Positions 36,050 to 47,850 are shown, counted from the stretch's first letter. The stretch: 64,000 bases of DNA from Welwitschia mirabilis (GCA_051453625.1 JBOZIK010000001.1:238054864-238118863), one strand, 5' to 3'. Program-made: numbers and translations. Notes: generated by a model from the sequence alone, not told the origin.

Positions 36050-37220
36050 CTCATCCACTATTGTTAAGTTAAATTATTGTAATTAAAGTATCTATCATAT
36101 AAGGCATGCACTTGAGTATTTCTTTATCATGAAATATTAAATGGAAGTAAGATCTATATAAACATAAGTGTAGAAATTAAGGAAGTAATTTCTAAGTTTA
36201 CCTAGATAAAATATGATTAATAGAATCTCCTTTTTAGTAGTTGTGTAATTTAGTTAAGCATCAGAAAGAGTTTTACTAATGTAGCTTATTACTTTTAACC
36301 CTTTCTCATGTTTTTGTCCTAACACTCCACCTACAGTAAGATTACTAGCATAACACATTAGCTCAAAATCCTTACTATAATTAGGTCCATTCACAATGGT
36401 TTCATTGGTGATGGCATGTTTAAGATTCTTAAAGTCTTGTTAACAATTATAATTTCACTCATACTTAACATCCTTCTCTAAAAGTTGATGAAATGATTTA
36501 CAAATTTTTGCATATCCTTCTATGACTCTACAATAAAATATGCAATGTCCTAAAAGTGATATGAGTTGTTTCACATTATTAGGAGGAGGAATATTATTAA
36601 TGATATCAATTTTTGATGGAGATCCATTTTTATTCCTTTAATTGAAATATGATTTCCTATGACTATTCCTTCATTGACCATAAAATGACTCTTTTCCTAA
36701 CTAAGCTGAAGTCCACTTTCAGTACATCATTCTAAGACTTGTACTAAATGATTGAAAATTTAATTAAAATAATCTTTAAATACTAAAAATCATCCATGAA
36801 AATTCTAATAGAGTTCTCTATAAGGTCACTAAAAATTCCCATCATAGCACATTGAAAGGTACCTGGAACATTGCATAAACCGAAAGGCATTCTCCTAAAA
36901 GCATACGTACCAAAAGGGGAAGTGAAAGTGGTCTTTTCTTGATCTTCATTTGTAATGCATACTTGGTTGTGTCCACTATAACCATAAAGGAATTAGTAGA
37001 ATACATGTCCTTTTATTTTATTCAAAACTTAACCACGAAAAGGGATAGGATAATGATTTGTTTTGGTTACTTCATTAAGTTTGCAAAAATCTATGCATAT
37101 CCTTCACTTACCATCATCCTTAGGTACCACTGTTAATGGGCTAACCCACTTGCTATCACTTATATGATAAATGATCTTAGCATCTAAAACTTTTATGATC
37201 TTATCTTTAACCGCTTGTTT
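36050..37220 (-). pseudogene. reverse transcriptase and RNase H remnant of G2
   Basis: Minus strand from 37220: SKWVSPLTVVPKDDGK, RICIDFCKLNEVTK, then FLYGYSGHNQVCITNEDQEK, FTSPFGTYAFRRMPFGLCN and IFMDDF. This is a near-textbook gypsy RT palm with the DD pair intact (about 36800). Then come PPPNNVKQLISLLGHC, and RNase H as NGPNYSKDFELMCYASNLT, GVLGQKH and LNYTTT. RNase H has Tyr in place of the first Asp (MCYAS for MCDAS). Stops lie right after IFMDDF, in GYSG-flanking positions and in RNase H. The 65-codon plus frame at 36939-37136 is an antisense shadow. Confidence 0.85.
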
Positions 37221-37224
37221 TAGT

Positions 37225-37864
37225 GCTAGATTTAGATGTCTTTAGGGTTGTCTTATGGGTTTTTCATTGTTCTAAAGGTATATTTTGTGTTGAACAAAAT
37301 GTGATAAAATAGGAGATGATTCCTTGTGACTCCATGTAAAGGCTTCAAATTTAGATGTGAGGAGTGAAACTAAAGTCTTTTCTACTTTAGGATAGAGACA
37401 ACTACTAAAGATTAATGGATTTTTGGGGTTATTATTGATAAAAATGTACTTTAATACTTTTTTATCTCTTTCAAATTCATTTCAAAGTTGATTTCTTAAT
37501 ATCTATAAGGGGTTACATAATCATTCTCTTCAAATGTTGATTCCATAGATTTTGTTTTCTTTATGTCTTGGGCTGTAATGTTATCAAAGGTTTCTTTCAT
37601 CAAGGATTTTACAGTATTGTTGATTTTACAATGGTTAATGTAATTAGGACTACTTAAAATAGTTGATAATTTCTTCATATCATTAAAAAGAATTGGTTGT
37701 TCATGAGTGAGAGCTTTTAATTCATATGAATGATGTACTACAAACATAGTTAATCTAATATCTTCACTAAGCCCATCATTTGGTTCCTTTTTGTCTTTTT
37801 TTACTATGTTGAAAATTTGAACTTAAATCTTTTTAATTTCTACATGAAATTCCATTATTTCTAT
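37225..37864 (-). pseudogene. protease-RT linker of G2
   Basis: It includes an open minus-strand frame of 83 codons (37496-37747; EQPILFNDMKKLSTIL, then a Lys/Glu-rich end). It lies between retropepsin and RT, where Athila/Tat polyproteins have a poorly conserved connector. No domain is recognisable. Confidence 0.45.
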
Positions 37865-38260
37865 TTAAGTGTCTATGATGCAACGAATAGTAGCATAACA
37901 AGCTCTAACTAAAAGTAACGTATACCCACCATTATGATTGATATCAATAATTATGATGTCTATGGGGTAATAAGCTTCCTCTATTTGAAAAACTAAATCC
38001 ATAATAATTCCAATAGGCTTTTGCAATGTTGAGTTACCCATTTTCAAGATAATTTTAATTGGTTAAATTTACTTTTCTAATTCAAATATTTTATAAATAT
38101 CTAGAGGCATAATGTTCACACTTATAGCTATTTCTATAAGAGCTTTTTTAACCTTTTTGTTACCTTCTAATATCATACTAAGGGTTTCTACCCCTTGATC
38201 TTTGAATTTTGAACACTTTTATAATATCAAGTTAGTCATAGATTAAGCTAAAAATACTCT
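37865..38260 (-). pseudogene. retropepsin remnant of G2
   Basis: The minus strand gives SVNIMPLDIY (near 38110-38140; usual form SINVMP.SIY), a stop, then STLQKPIGIIMDLVFQIEE, IDIIIIDINHNG and TLLLVRACYATIRCIID. This parallels G1 (KKSLGVIKDLLIQ, LFLGRAFFAIAHCIID). The catalytic Asp is absent, and the LGRPF block reads LVRAC. Confidence 0.75.
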
Positions 38261-38336
38261 ACTTAATAGTGTTTATTATTTCTTTCTTCTACAAAGATCC
38301 TTTCACACCTTGGCATATTTTAGATTATCTTGAAGT

Positions 38337-38660
38337 ATGCACCAAAATGGTAGTGTGATGACATACTTCATGTTGATTTTGATATATTCATTATATGATA
38401 GATTAGAGTTAATTTTATCTAATCAAGGAGTAAGATGTTTTATTCCTTTCTTTGATGATTCATCCTTATTTATTGAAGTAGAAGTAGAAGGAAGATGTGG
38501 CTCATCAAGAATTTCTACATCTTCATCATAATTTTCTTTGATTTCATCATGATTATGTGGCTCTTTGGGTGTAGTAGTAGTGCCTCTTTAGGTGACCATC
38601 TTCCAATGTTTCTTAACATAATTTGGATTAGGCAAGGTGTTGAAAGCTAGAGTGCCTTGT
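38337..38660 (-). pseudogene. gag-pol linker of G2
   Basis: The minus strand gives NTLPNPNYVKKHWKMVT, then TTTTPKEPHNHDE, NYDEDVEILDEPHLPS. It is related to the G1 linker at 15540-15700. A plus-strand frame at 38337-38531 is its shadow. Confidence 0.6.
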
Positions 38661-38809
38661 GCTCTTTGATTTGCCAACATGATTTATTACATAAATCTTG
38701 CTAAGTCTTCTATGCTTTTCTAAATTTGCTTAATACTTTTATCTTTATAATGGATTCTTTAATTGTATCTTATTTAGGTTAATATTATCCATCATATATT
38801 AGGTTATAT

Positions 38810-38909
38810 NNNNNNNNNNNNNNNNNNNNNNNNNNNNNNNNNNNNNNNNNNNNNNNNNNNNNNNNNNNNNNNNNNNNNNNNNNNNNNNNNNNNNNNNNNN
38901 NNNNNNNNN
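38810..38909. other. assembly gap, 100 N, with identical flanks
   Basis: The 50 bases before the gap (38760-38809) are identical to the 50 bases after it (38910-38959). The two contigs overlap, so the gap is probably artificial. Confidence 0.95.
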
Positions 38910-39352
38910 TAATTGTATCTTATTTAGGTTAATATTATCCATCATATATTAGGTTATATGATTGTTTGAAGGAGGATTTATACTCAAGTTTAAAGGAAGG
39001 ACTTGGTTTATGATAACATTTCTTGTCATTGTGATAAGATCCTCTATAGTAATTAGGTTCTATTTGGTTTGCATAGCATACTTCTTATCTTACTACTTCT
39101 ATTACGATTGGCAAAAATGGACATTTAGTGACTAAGTGGATTTCTTTATGTAATTCACAAGTAGGAGTAAACGTAATGTGGGCTTTGGTTAATTTTACCT
39201 CTTTGATTACTTTCACCATTTTTCTTACAAGTGGGCTGCTATTATCATTACTATCCTTAACTTTATAACTGTTTTATTTTTGTTTACCCTCTTGATGTTT
39301 TATGTGATTTAGTTCTCTCAATTCTTGTTCAAAGGTTTTCTTCTCCTTTATA

Positions 39353-39380
39353 TTTCTTTCTTTCTTTCTTTCTTTCTTTC
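39353..39380. repeat. (TTTC)7 microsatellite
   Basis: Seven perfect TTTC units followed by a T-rich run to 39396, within the gag-linker part of G2. Confidence 0.9.
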
Positions 39381-39479
39381 TTTTTATTTTTTTTTTTAAG
39401 TTCTTGGTTTAGATCATTATTGACTAAGTTTAACTAAGTCATGTAAATGTTGCTATGCTTCATCAGTTATCTGTTGAAA

Positions 39480-40480
39480 TAAACTTCCTTCATAAGAAAA
39501 ATCCACCATTTGTTTTGTTACACTAGTTAGGCCATTATAGAATGATAGATCATTTCTTCTTACTTGAATTCATCTATAGGATTGGCTAAAACTAGAATTA
39601 GGAATCTCCCCCAAGATGAACTATAATTCTCATTATATTTTGGTTGAAAACTGATTACCTTATCATATCTTTACCTAAGAGTATTTCCACTAAGGAATCA
39701 TTTTATAAAGCTTTCTTTATTGTCTTTTCAAGTTTTAAGATCTCATGGAGTAAAGTCTTAAGCCAATTTTTAGATTTTCCACTTAATGTGTAAGGGAATA
39801 CTATCATGTAATTTCTATCTGTCATGGGCTTGTTTTCATTATACGTGAACATCAATTTTTCTATGATAGAAACATGTTCATCAAAATCCTCATGCGTTTA
39901 TCCATAGAAAAAGGGATAAGATTTAAGGTTTTTAATTTCTATGTCATCTCCAGTAAGAAGCTTGAAAGTATTATGCATTTCTCTAAGTTTTGGACCATAT
40001 ATATATTTATATATATAATAATTAGTTGCATAATACTAGTAGAATTTGTAGATATTATGGGAGTTGTAGAATTCCAAATTGCACATTTACTATTTAATGA
40101 ATAAGAAGTTGAAACTTATTTTTTGAAAGAACTTGAATTAGATCTAGAAGGACTAGTATATGAAGAGGTGATTTTTGTTTTGAGAGGATGTTATGAAATC
40201 CTAGAAGATGGTTTAGTAGATAATGAAACATTTTTAAAATATGAACTAAGATATTCTATTCAATTGGATTTATTAATTTTATATTTAATGTAAAGTTGCT
40301 CATGTCTAGTTCTTAAGTTATAAAGTTAAATACCTTTTTGAATTGTCTCTTTGAAAACATGCTTTTCAAATTGATAACATACCCTTTTCCTTTTTTTTTT
40401 AAAGGATCCAATTGCATTTTCTTGCTTAATATAAAATATAAATCCAGCATTTTAACTCATACCCATTATAGATAATTCCC
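39480..40480 (-). pseudogene. gag remnant of G2
   Basis: The minus strand around 39680-39890 gives FDEHVSIIEKLMFTYNENKP, then IVFPYTLSGKSKNWLKTL, and later FYNGLTSVTKQMVDFSYEG across a frameshift. These match the Athila/Tat gag (usual form HL..FLEIC.T, RL.LFPFSL.DKAK.WL, FY.GL...R..ID...GG). Upstream to 40480 the frame is broken. Plus-strand frames at 39874-40104, 40513-40704 and the minus frame at 40616-40804 have no family features. Confidence 0.65.
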
Positions 40481-41005
40481 AAGAGTAGATTAAAGTGTAA
40501 GAAGTAGACCTAATGATTAAGAGTAATGTTTCTTCTTGGAGTGTTTACTTAGAATCCAAGAAAAAGACACCAGAAGGCTTCTTTCTATGTGATAATCCTT
40601 CCATACCATACAACTCTAAGAAGGTAGATCTAGTAAGGCTAATGCACTTCTCCACGTGTGGTATAAATCCAAAGGATAATCACCACTCAAAGAGGATAAT
40701 TTAATTAAAAGAAAATAGAAGGAGAAGATGAAATTTGTAATAAAAAGAGAACACAACACAAACAACAAGTGAAAACAATGTGTTATTCTATAAAGATGAT
40801 TCATCTTACTTGGATAGTGGTAGAACTTAGAGATAATCTTTCCTTCAATAAAAATATAAGTAGATATCTTTATATAATCCCCTCAAAGCAAGTAGATTGC
40901 ACTCATAAGTGTTAGATATAAACCAAATGTAAATATATAAAATGATAGTATAAACTTAATATACTTACTCTTGATTAATTGTTCTTAATGGCATGTCTTG
41001 ATGCT

Positions 41006-41022
41006 TCATAAAAATGATGCCA
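41006..41022 (-). other. primer-binding site of G2, decayed
   Basis: The minus strand reads TGGCATCATTTTTATGA next to the LTR edge. It aligns with TGGCGCCGTTGCCGGGGA, mostly by C-to-T and G-to-A changes. Confidence 0.5.
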
Positions 41023-41025
41023 AGA

Positions 41026-42002
41026 TATTGGTAGCCTCAGTTGCACTTCAAAATTAATCAATTTTATAAATATGTGATTGCAATTAATCTTAGTATGGGA
41101 TTATTTAACCAATGAATGTCATACTTTAGAGAGTATAAGGTAACATACTAATGAATCACATAATTTAGAAAGAATAATCATTTTAGTAAAATTTTTTTTG
41201 AAGTATTTTGTATTTTGTTGTGTAGAAAGAGAAATGTACAATACAATTATTTAATGATGAAATGCAAAATGAATAGGAAATGATGAATGCAAGCCTATGA
41301 TAACCAATTTCTAGTTTTTTTTCATTCAAATGCTAAAATGGACCTTTGATGCCTTCATCATTATTTCTCTAATGTCAAAAATATTATGAAGTGAGATCAA
41401 TTGGAAGTTTCTATAGTTATTCTAAGGTGGTTATGGTTCTAGAAGATTAGTATAAGTGGAGAGGTATTATTAGGCATAAACTAGAATTTGATTGACTTGG
41501 TTAAGAAGAAGTTATCAATCTATCATATTCATTATTTTCATGGGAATAACCAAGGGCATTGTAGGTCTCCATCATCTAATCATAAGCTACCACATCATCA
41601 TATTATTGGAATTCAAATTTGGACTTTAATAGATCTGTCATTCCCTATGTTGTGTGTATAACATGTAGCATGATAGTATCCATAATGACCATGTCAGATC
41701 ACCAAATCAACATTGTTAAGTTAGTAGATTCATTGCCTTTGTTGTGTGTTATTATGGCCAATGTCGTGGAGACAACACGTGGGGTGATAGCTAATTCCTT
41801 AATTTTTTGCCTTCAATATTTATTCTAATCTTGGCATGATTGAAATAATGCTATTATGAATGAAAAAAAAGCATTTAAGATCATAATTGGGTCATTGTAT
41901 TACATCATAATAGATTTCTTCAAAGTGACTAAATTAAGTTCCTATTCCCTGAAAAACATCATTAATTACACTATTAAAACATGATACATTAATATTACAA
42001 TA
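41026..42002 (-). repeat. 5' LTR of G2 (LTR family 2)
   Basis: It is homologous to 28976-30170, starting tattggtagcc and ending ttacaata. It lacks about 200 internal bases present in the 3' LTR. It is followed at once by gagca and the resumed copia LTR. The 69-codon plus frame 41619-41828 is within it and is not a gene. Confidence 0.8.
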
Positions 42003-42007
42003 GAGCA
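42003..42007. repeat. target-site duplicate of G2, right copy (gagca)
   Basis: Identical to 28971-28975. Confidence 0.85.
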
Positions 42008-43306
42008 TTACCAATCTTACAATCAATCAAGATGCTCCTTTCAAGTTAGCACACTCTCATTCTTAGGGATTATAGTAAATCCAAGTCCAAAAGTACTCCT
42101 AGGCACTTGAATAATAACAAGAATTACATCCATGTAAGGATCACCTTATACTTTGGAAGATTAAAGTAAGAAACTCTAGACAAAGAGACTCATAGTAATG
42201 ATTTTAAACTTTGAAGTGTGATTCAAAAAAATTTAATAATATAATAAATAAGTATCAAAAACTACGTTGAGAGAAGAACAAGCATGACATAATGTATCAA
42301 GTGTTGTTTTTTAAGTTATTCTTTAATGTAATCATCCACATGAGTTAAATAGTAGAGTAGATATAGTGGATGAACATAGAATCACTTGATGTCTTTAGTG
42401 TAAGTGCCCTTTCATCAAGTTCAAGAGATTTTAGCTTATATAGTTTCAAAAAATGATTTGCCAGAAATCCCTTAAATCTATTTCTTTTTGTTTTTTATAC
42501 TTATAAGACAAATTAGTCTCTTACCCTAGGAGATAACCATTTAAAATAGTTTGAATATTGAACAATATTTATAATTGGCTAGTTTATAATATTGAATGGA
42601 TATTTTTATTTTCTTGCATATTTTAGGATACATGCCTCTAATGTTATAGACATCTTTCAGAGAGACATATTTTAAGAAAATATCTTTAACATAATAGACA
42701 TCTTTAATAAACTTACCATGATTTTAATAAGATTTAAACTACTATTTCTTTAACAATCGGGCGTTATGAATTCATCATGAAAAACTTGCTTGAATTCCTT
42801 AAGAATAAATGGACCATCATTTTCATCCTACTGATACAAACTATCACCTATTAATTATTTTCAATTTAGAATAAACATCTTTATAATGATAGATGTCATT
42901 TCTTTTGATTTAGATTCACTTTTAGTGTGGATGTCTTCAAACTTGTAGAGTTTTTTCTTTTGATTTAGGCTTACTTTTAGTATAGAGATCTTCCAAATAA
43001 TAGATGCCTTTTTTTATATCATAGGCTTATTTTTTGTATATATATATATATATATTAAAAACTATAGATGAATTTCTCATAGAAATGTTTAACACTATAG
43101 ATCTTTATAATTAATCTCATCCAAACTTGATGAATCTTTTAGAAGTATCTTATGTTATGCATTAGAAACTAATTTTTGCTGACTATGATCTTTTCTTACA
43201 TTTAAATTATCCTTTTAAATTGAGATATATATTTAGTGTCATATCTACACATGAAAACACATTGCATTTGATAAGCGAAGTTATTAAAACTAAGACTTTT
43301 TAATAA
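42003..43306 (-). repeat. 3' LTR of C2, high part (copy Y, second piece)
   Basis: It continues the LTR interrupted at 28975: ttaccaatcttacaat aligns with cataaccaaccttacaat in copy X (5120 onward) and with the equivalent in copy Z (about 48083). It runs to taataa beside the polypurine tract. It includes a (TA)n run at 43037-43055 and several AGACATCT/GATGTC motifs at 42645-43000. Confidence 0.75.
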
Positions 43307-43321
43307 TCTTCCCTTTTTTAA
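43307..43321 (-). other. polypurine tract of C2
   Basis: The minus strand reads TTAAAAAAGGGAAGA directly before the LTR start. Neither of the 5' LTR copies (X, Z) has such a tract at this edge, as expected. Confidence 0.6.
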
Positions 43322-44634
43322 TGATGTTCATAACTTGGCAAATTGTGTTAGTGAAAACTTTTAAAATTATAATTATTACAAAAACATTTTACAATGTTTA
43401 ATTAGAGCATGAACTTCATAAAGAAACATTTCTAATCAAAACCATGATAAACATCACATGTAATGTCCAATATGTGATAACCCAAATTAGTGCCAAAAGG
43501 TGTATCATAATCCTGATTAATATATAAGTTAGTAAATGTAATATCATAAGCTTTATTAAAAATATGCAGATGAAATGCAAAATAACATCATTTACACATA
43601 AACCCAAAGGTAAATATCAAGAATGATGTAACTTGTGAGAGAATCCAATCCATGTCTCAAATCCACTACTTCTAGGATTGATACAAATGCCCTGGTTAAT
43701 ATTTTATAGTTTGTGAATTATTTTCCATGTTCTCTCTTTTTTTAAATAGTAAAAAAGGCCTAATCACTGAGAGCATAGTCATTAGTATAACAATATTCAT
43801 CGCTTGCATTATCTCTACTATCATCACTATCATAAGTGGTGGATGTCTTAATGGTACAGGAAGATGATGACATAGGTAGTGGAGTGTGTTATTTGCATGA
43901 CTACCTTTTTGAGACCTATTGATGGAGATGGGATAGTTATCTCCTCATATGAACATATGTCAAAGGAATAATAGAAGTACTAAAAAAGCTAGCTGTAGTA
44001 ACTATAATGGAATCTAGTCTAGATGGTGAAGTAGAACTAAAAAGGATGAATATAAGGTGGTAATGAGGGTGGTGGAGGTAGATGAAATAGCGAAGAAACT
44101 AGTAGTGGTGAACATGGCTAGGTATAATGGTGAATATAAAGCTTATGGTAAGGCCAATAAGAGATGATAGGCTCATTAGTTAAATCATCTAAATCTACTT
44201 AATGTTGCTATACTAGAGGCTGGTCCTTCTCCTGAAAATGTGCTACCTTCTCGGGTAACTAACTCCTCTAACTTCTTGACCCTATTTGATTCATATCTAT
44301 TGCCTCTAGGTGTTAGAATTATTTCTATTTTTTATTCCTCTTTGAAAACTTATCATTTATAAGTTTCCATGATCTCCTAACTACTAATTAGTGCTTACTC
44401 CTCGTTAGCTATTTTCTTGTGTATTTTTGATAGTAATAAGTTCCTACCAATTTTTTCAACCTTTTTTTTATAATGGCATGAAGATCTTCTTCATTTTTGA
44501 TGAGACCTTATAGATTTATTCTACTAAAATTGTTTCTTATAAGTCCTTCTACCTGTATCCTTTTCTAATTAAACTAAAGCACATATCTTCTTATGAAATT
44601 CTGAGAGTGACTTTTTTAATTGTATTAAATTTAC
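43322..44634 (-). other. 3' region of C2, no recognisable pol
   Basis: No integrase, RT or RNase H motif is readable. A stretch at 43780-44260 is richer in GGT/GGA-type triplets on the plus strand (Pro/Ser/Thr-rich on the minus strand). Minus-strand and plus-strand frames are short. Confidence 0.35.
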
Positions 44635-45006
44635 CTAAGGAATTAAGATATTAGCATTTCTTATAATAAGACTAATTAGATGTGGATCACTTAAAGTTTG
44701 TTCCTTATAAAATAAAATAATTATATCCATACATAACATAAATCTAAGATCAATACTAAAACCTATGAGTAAGAAGTATATAATAAACATCCACATAGGA
44801 TTATAATAACTATAACTACATCCTCTAACCATAAAATTATAAAATAAAATTAAAATAAGAATAAAAGCATCAAGAATCATATCCTTATGCTTAGAATTTT
44901 TATAAAACCTCATTTTAGAATTATCAAACATGACTATATTTAGGTTGTAATAAGATAGTCTAGCTATTATAGTCTTAAAAGTCTCTTGGAATAAATGCAT
45001 GAACAT
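44635..45006 (-). pseudogene. open frame resembling the plant transposon 3' ORF domain
   Basis: This 123-codon minus-strand frame has FILILILFYNFMVRGCSYSY, then a hydrophobic helix-like stretch, and near its end LSDPHLISLIIRNANI. It loosely follows the pattern of the extra ORF found near the 3' end of some SIRE and Athila elements (a hydrophobic run, LPR-GS, then INLP...M..H). The similarity is weak and from memory of the pattern only. It lies between the polypurine tract and the protease trace of C2, where pol would be expected, so C2 has a deletion or this is a later insertion. It is unlikely to be a host gene. Confidence 0.3.
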
Positions 45007-45960
45007 ATGAAAAACATTTTAAGCATCAATTCATAGCAAGATATTAATAATAATGGATGACAAAAATAAGGAACTACCTTCAAGTTTCATTTGAAATTTA
45101 CCATTAGAGTCATCTATCTCATGCATGTTTGCACAGAACTCATGTACTACTAGATCTAGTATGATATGCATAAGTGGAATAATTATTTCTAATTAAATGT
45201 AAGTATATGATCCTTTCCATGCCTTTAAAGATTAAGGATTCATTATACAATGAAAAATTTCTGATCTAACATTTGAACCTTCTATCCACTAATTTATGAT
45301 AAAAATGAGGTTCATACTAAGATGCTTAAAGTTCATGATGAGGCTTCTTACTTATAATTGAGTTGAAGGCCTTCTTCTCATCATTCTTGAGTAATATAAT
45401 GAGGGTAAATTGAACTTCGAAGAAAACTACTACAAATAAGTAAACAAATACACCTCCAAAATATTTTCACATATTATTTCTTAGTATCAAGACTTCTACT
45501 AATCTAAAGACATATACTTAGAGAAATTTGAGAAAAAATAAGTCTATGGTTAGATTGAAAAAGATACTTATTAAGTAGAGAAGTGAAAATAAAAATCTTT
45601 AATCTCCTTTCTCTTAAAAAGGGCTCTAAATCATAGTTTTGATTCATTTTTAATTTTTGAATTTATAATTTCAAAGAGGTACATCTACACCATAAGGCAT
45701 GTTTAAAATGATAAAAAGGACATATACTAATTTAAAAGACATATATTTATTAAAAATTTTAACTAGATGTGGTAGAGACATCTATTATCTCAAAGACATC
45801 TAAATCAAAAAAAATAAGATGTCTATAATAGATAATAAATCTCATTTTACTTTCTTAATTAAATAAGATATCTATTACCTTAAAGACATCTTAATTGAAA
45901 GATGTCTACTATTATTATCATAAGTTAAAAAAATAAGTAAGGTGTAGAGTTGATGTTGAA
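45007..45960. other. stretch with copia-LTR-like AGACATCT motifs
   Basis: 45770-45930 carries AGACATCT or AGATGTCT five times with Leu-poor, stop-rich frames, like the U3 of LTR family 3 but apparently in the opposite orientation. 45007-45450 shows nothing. Confidence 0.35.
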
Positions 45961-45974
45961 AAGAGATTATCTCT

Positions 45975-46120
45975 ATTATTGATTTTAATACCTCTGATTG
46001 GGGCTTCTATGCTATCATCAAAGATGACAACATCTTTGTCTTATTCAATCAAGAAAGTAAACTATATTTATTATTTGTCATGTGCTAGAGCATCAATTAT
46101 CAATATAGCAAGCATGTATC
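45975..46120 (-). pseudogene. copia protease trace (C2)
   Basis: The minus strand gives DKDVVIFDDSIEAPIRGIKI, paralleling DKEVITFKDNIEAYLKGIG in C1. The active-site region before it is unreadable. The adjoining 46120-46300 is also collinear with C1. Confidence 0.5.
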
Positions 46121-46299
46121 TTTATAAAATGTGATGATGCCTTGATTTTGGAATTCGCATCTATTTTGGTTTTGCTTATATAAAATGTTATACTATTTTC
46201 TTTAGCCTCTTAGTATTATTAGCATAGTATCTTTTACGAATGTTGTATCGATAATTAAATTGTTACTAATCACATTTGTAATAGTAATAATAACTAATG

Positions 46300-47850
46300 T
46301 TATTTAAGAAAGTTAAATGTTCCTACTTTATCCTATAGTTCCATTGCTTAAAAAGTGAGTTTGACATACTTGTGAAAATTTCATTGTATCTTAGGCTAAT
46401 TATGTCATTGGAACTTCTGCATTATTCAAGCATGATCTTCAAAATCTTCTTTTCTTAGGTGAATTTTTCATTAATATTCTTTACATCTGTAACTTCATGT
46501 CTAACATTCTTCAATTCACTTGTTAGTTTTATAATATTATCCTTAAGTGCTAAGTTTTCATGTGTTAATTCTAAAGTAACTTCTTCATATTGGAACATAG
46601 TTTGTGCAACATAATAAATTCTTTAAAAGATAAATTAAACTTTTCTTGAATTATCATATATATTTCATATTTACTTTATAACTCTTATTTATTTTTGTCC
46701 TCTTCCTTATCATTTTGGATATGGGTGATGGCCCTATAAGATGGGTGAACTCTCTTCTCATCGAAAGTATCTACTTCTGTAGCAACCTTAACTTTATCCT
46801 AGCATGTAAAAAAGGATTTCTTTTCCTTGGAATTTTTCTTTTATTCTTTCTGTTATAAATGATTAGAGCTAGAAAATTTTAAGGATACATTTTCTTGTTC
46901 TTCATAAACCAAACATTTTACTCTATAAATATCATTCTTAGAATAAGAACTATAATTATAAAAAGACTTATCTTTAACTTACCTTTAGTTTTAAATCTAC
47001 ATGACTTTTCATATTTCTTCTTTATCTTGTTCCTTTGTGAGAGAAGTTTATTGATACATATTGTAATTAGATCAAGTTGTTTATCTAGGCCATTTATTGA
47101 ATCATCTATATCTAAAAATTATTTTTCATTTTATTTAAAAGTTTATCTTAATATTTTACTTATCTTAAGAGAAATAGGCTCTTCTTTTAAAGTACTATCT
47201 TAGATGAAGTTCATTTCATAAGCTATTAAAGCACTTTACAATTCTTTAATCTTCATGACATTAGAATCTCTTAATTATTCTATTATCATTGTCTATGATA
47301 TATATATTTTAGGGTCAAGGATTTTATTAATTTTTGAATCACCTTGGCCTTCAGAAGATCTTTAGAAATTACATGAATTGCATTCAAAATTTTATTAACC
47401 CTTGTGAAATATTCATGTACTCTCTCTCCATCATTCATTTGAAGATTCTTAAACTGATTTTTCTAAACTAAGAGTTTTTATTATTTCACAACTAAATTTC
47501 CTTTAGATGTACTTTCTAAAACATTCTATATCTCTTTATCACTTTCACATCTAGCTATCCTATTAAACTCTTCCATATAAGGGCTGAATAGAGTGCATTT
47601 TACGCCTTTAAATTATACATGAAAGTCTGCTTATCTTAAGTTTTCCATTTCATTTAGGCTTGACCTATGTTAGGGTGTTTCTTATAGATTTTATAAAGGT
47701 TTATATTATTTATATGTATCCATATTTAATGCTCTAGTAAATATAAAACTCAAAATAGTATAATTATCCTTGCATCTTCATCCTTTAGTAGGCATAAATT
47801 GATTCATAAAAAGAAGAGATCTGATGGATGACATTCCTTTCATAGTTTCC
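46300..47850 (-). pseudogene. copia gag remnant (C2)
   Basis: The minus strand gives MSSIRSLLF (near 47800; RPP-LFDG start) and at 47330-47450 GERVHEYFTRVNKILNAIHV then LIKSLTLKY. These parallel HERVHEYFTRVFNIINAI and SLTPEYRSK of C1 and are the UBN2-type gag core. A Lys/Glu-rich coiled-coil stretch follows toward 46500. The frame is broken repeatedly. The 102-codon plus frame at 46895-47203 is antisense. Confidence 0.65.

Larger units (their letters stand above)
28976..42002 (-). mobile_element. Ty3/gypsy element G2 (Athila/Tat type), complete but dead
   Basis: This minus-strand element of 13,027 bases has 3' LTR 28976-30170, polypurine tract, 3' region, integrase, RNase H, RT, retropepsin, linker, gag, primer site and 5' LTR 41026-42002. 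The 5-bp repeats gagca flank it exactly, and the interrupted copia LTR resumes at once on the other side. It is a different LTR family from G1, though the internal genes are related. Confidence 0.85.

Noticed and set aside
41619-41828. 69-codon plus-strand frame
   Set aside because: It lies wholly inside the 5' LTR of G2, and the matching stretch of the other LTR is not preserved as a reading frame.
43416-43607. 63-codon hydrophobic minus-strand frame as a small membrane protein
   Set aside because: It is leucine/isoleucine-rich only because of AT-rich sequence, lies in the C2 remnant and shows no conserved pattern.
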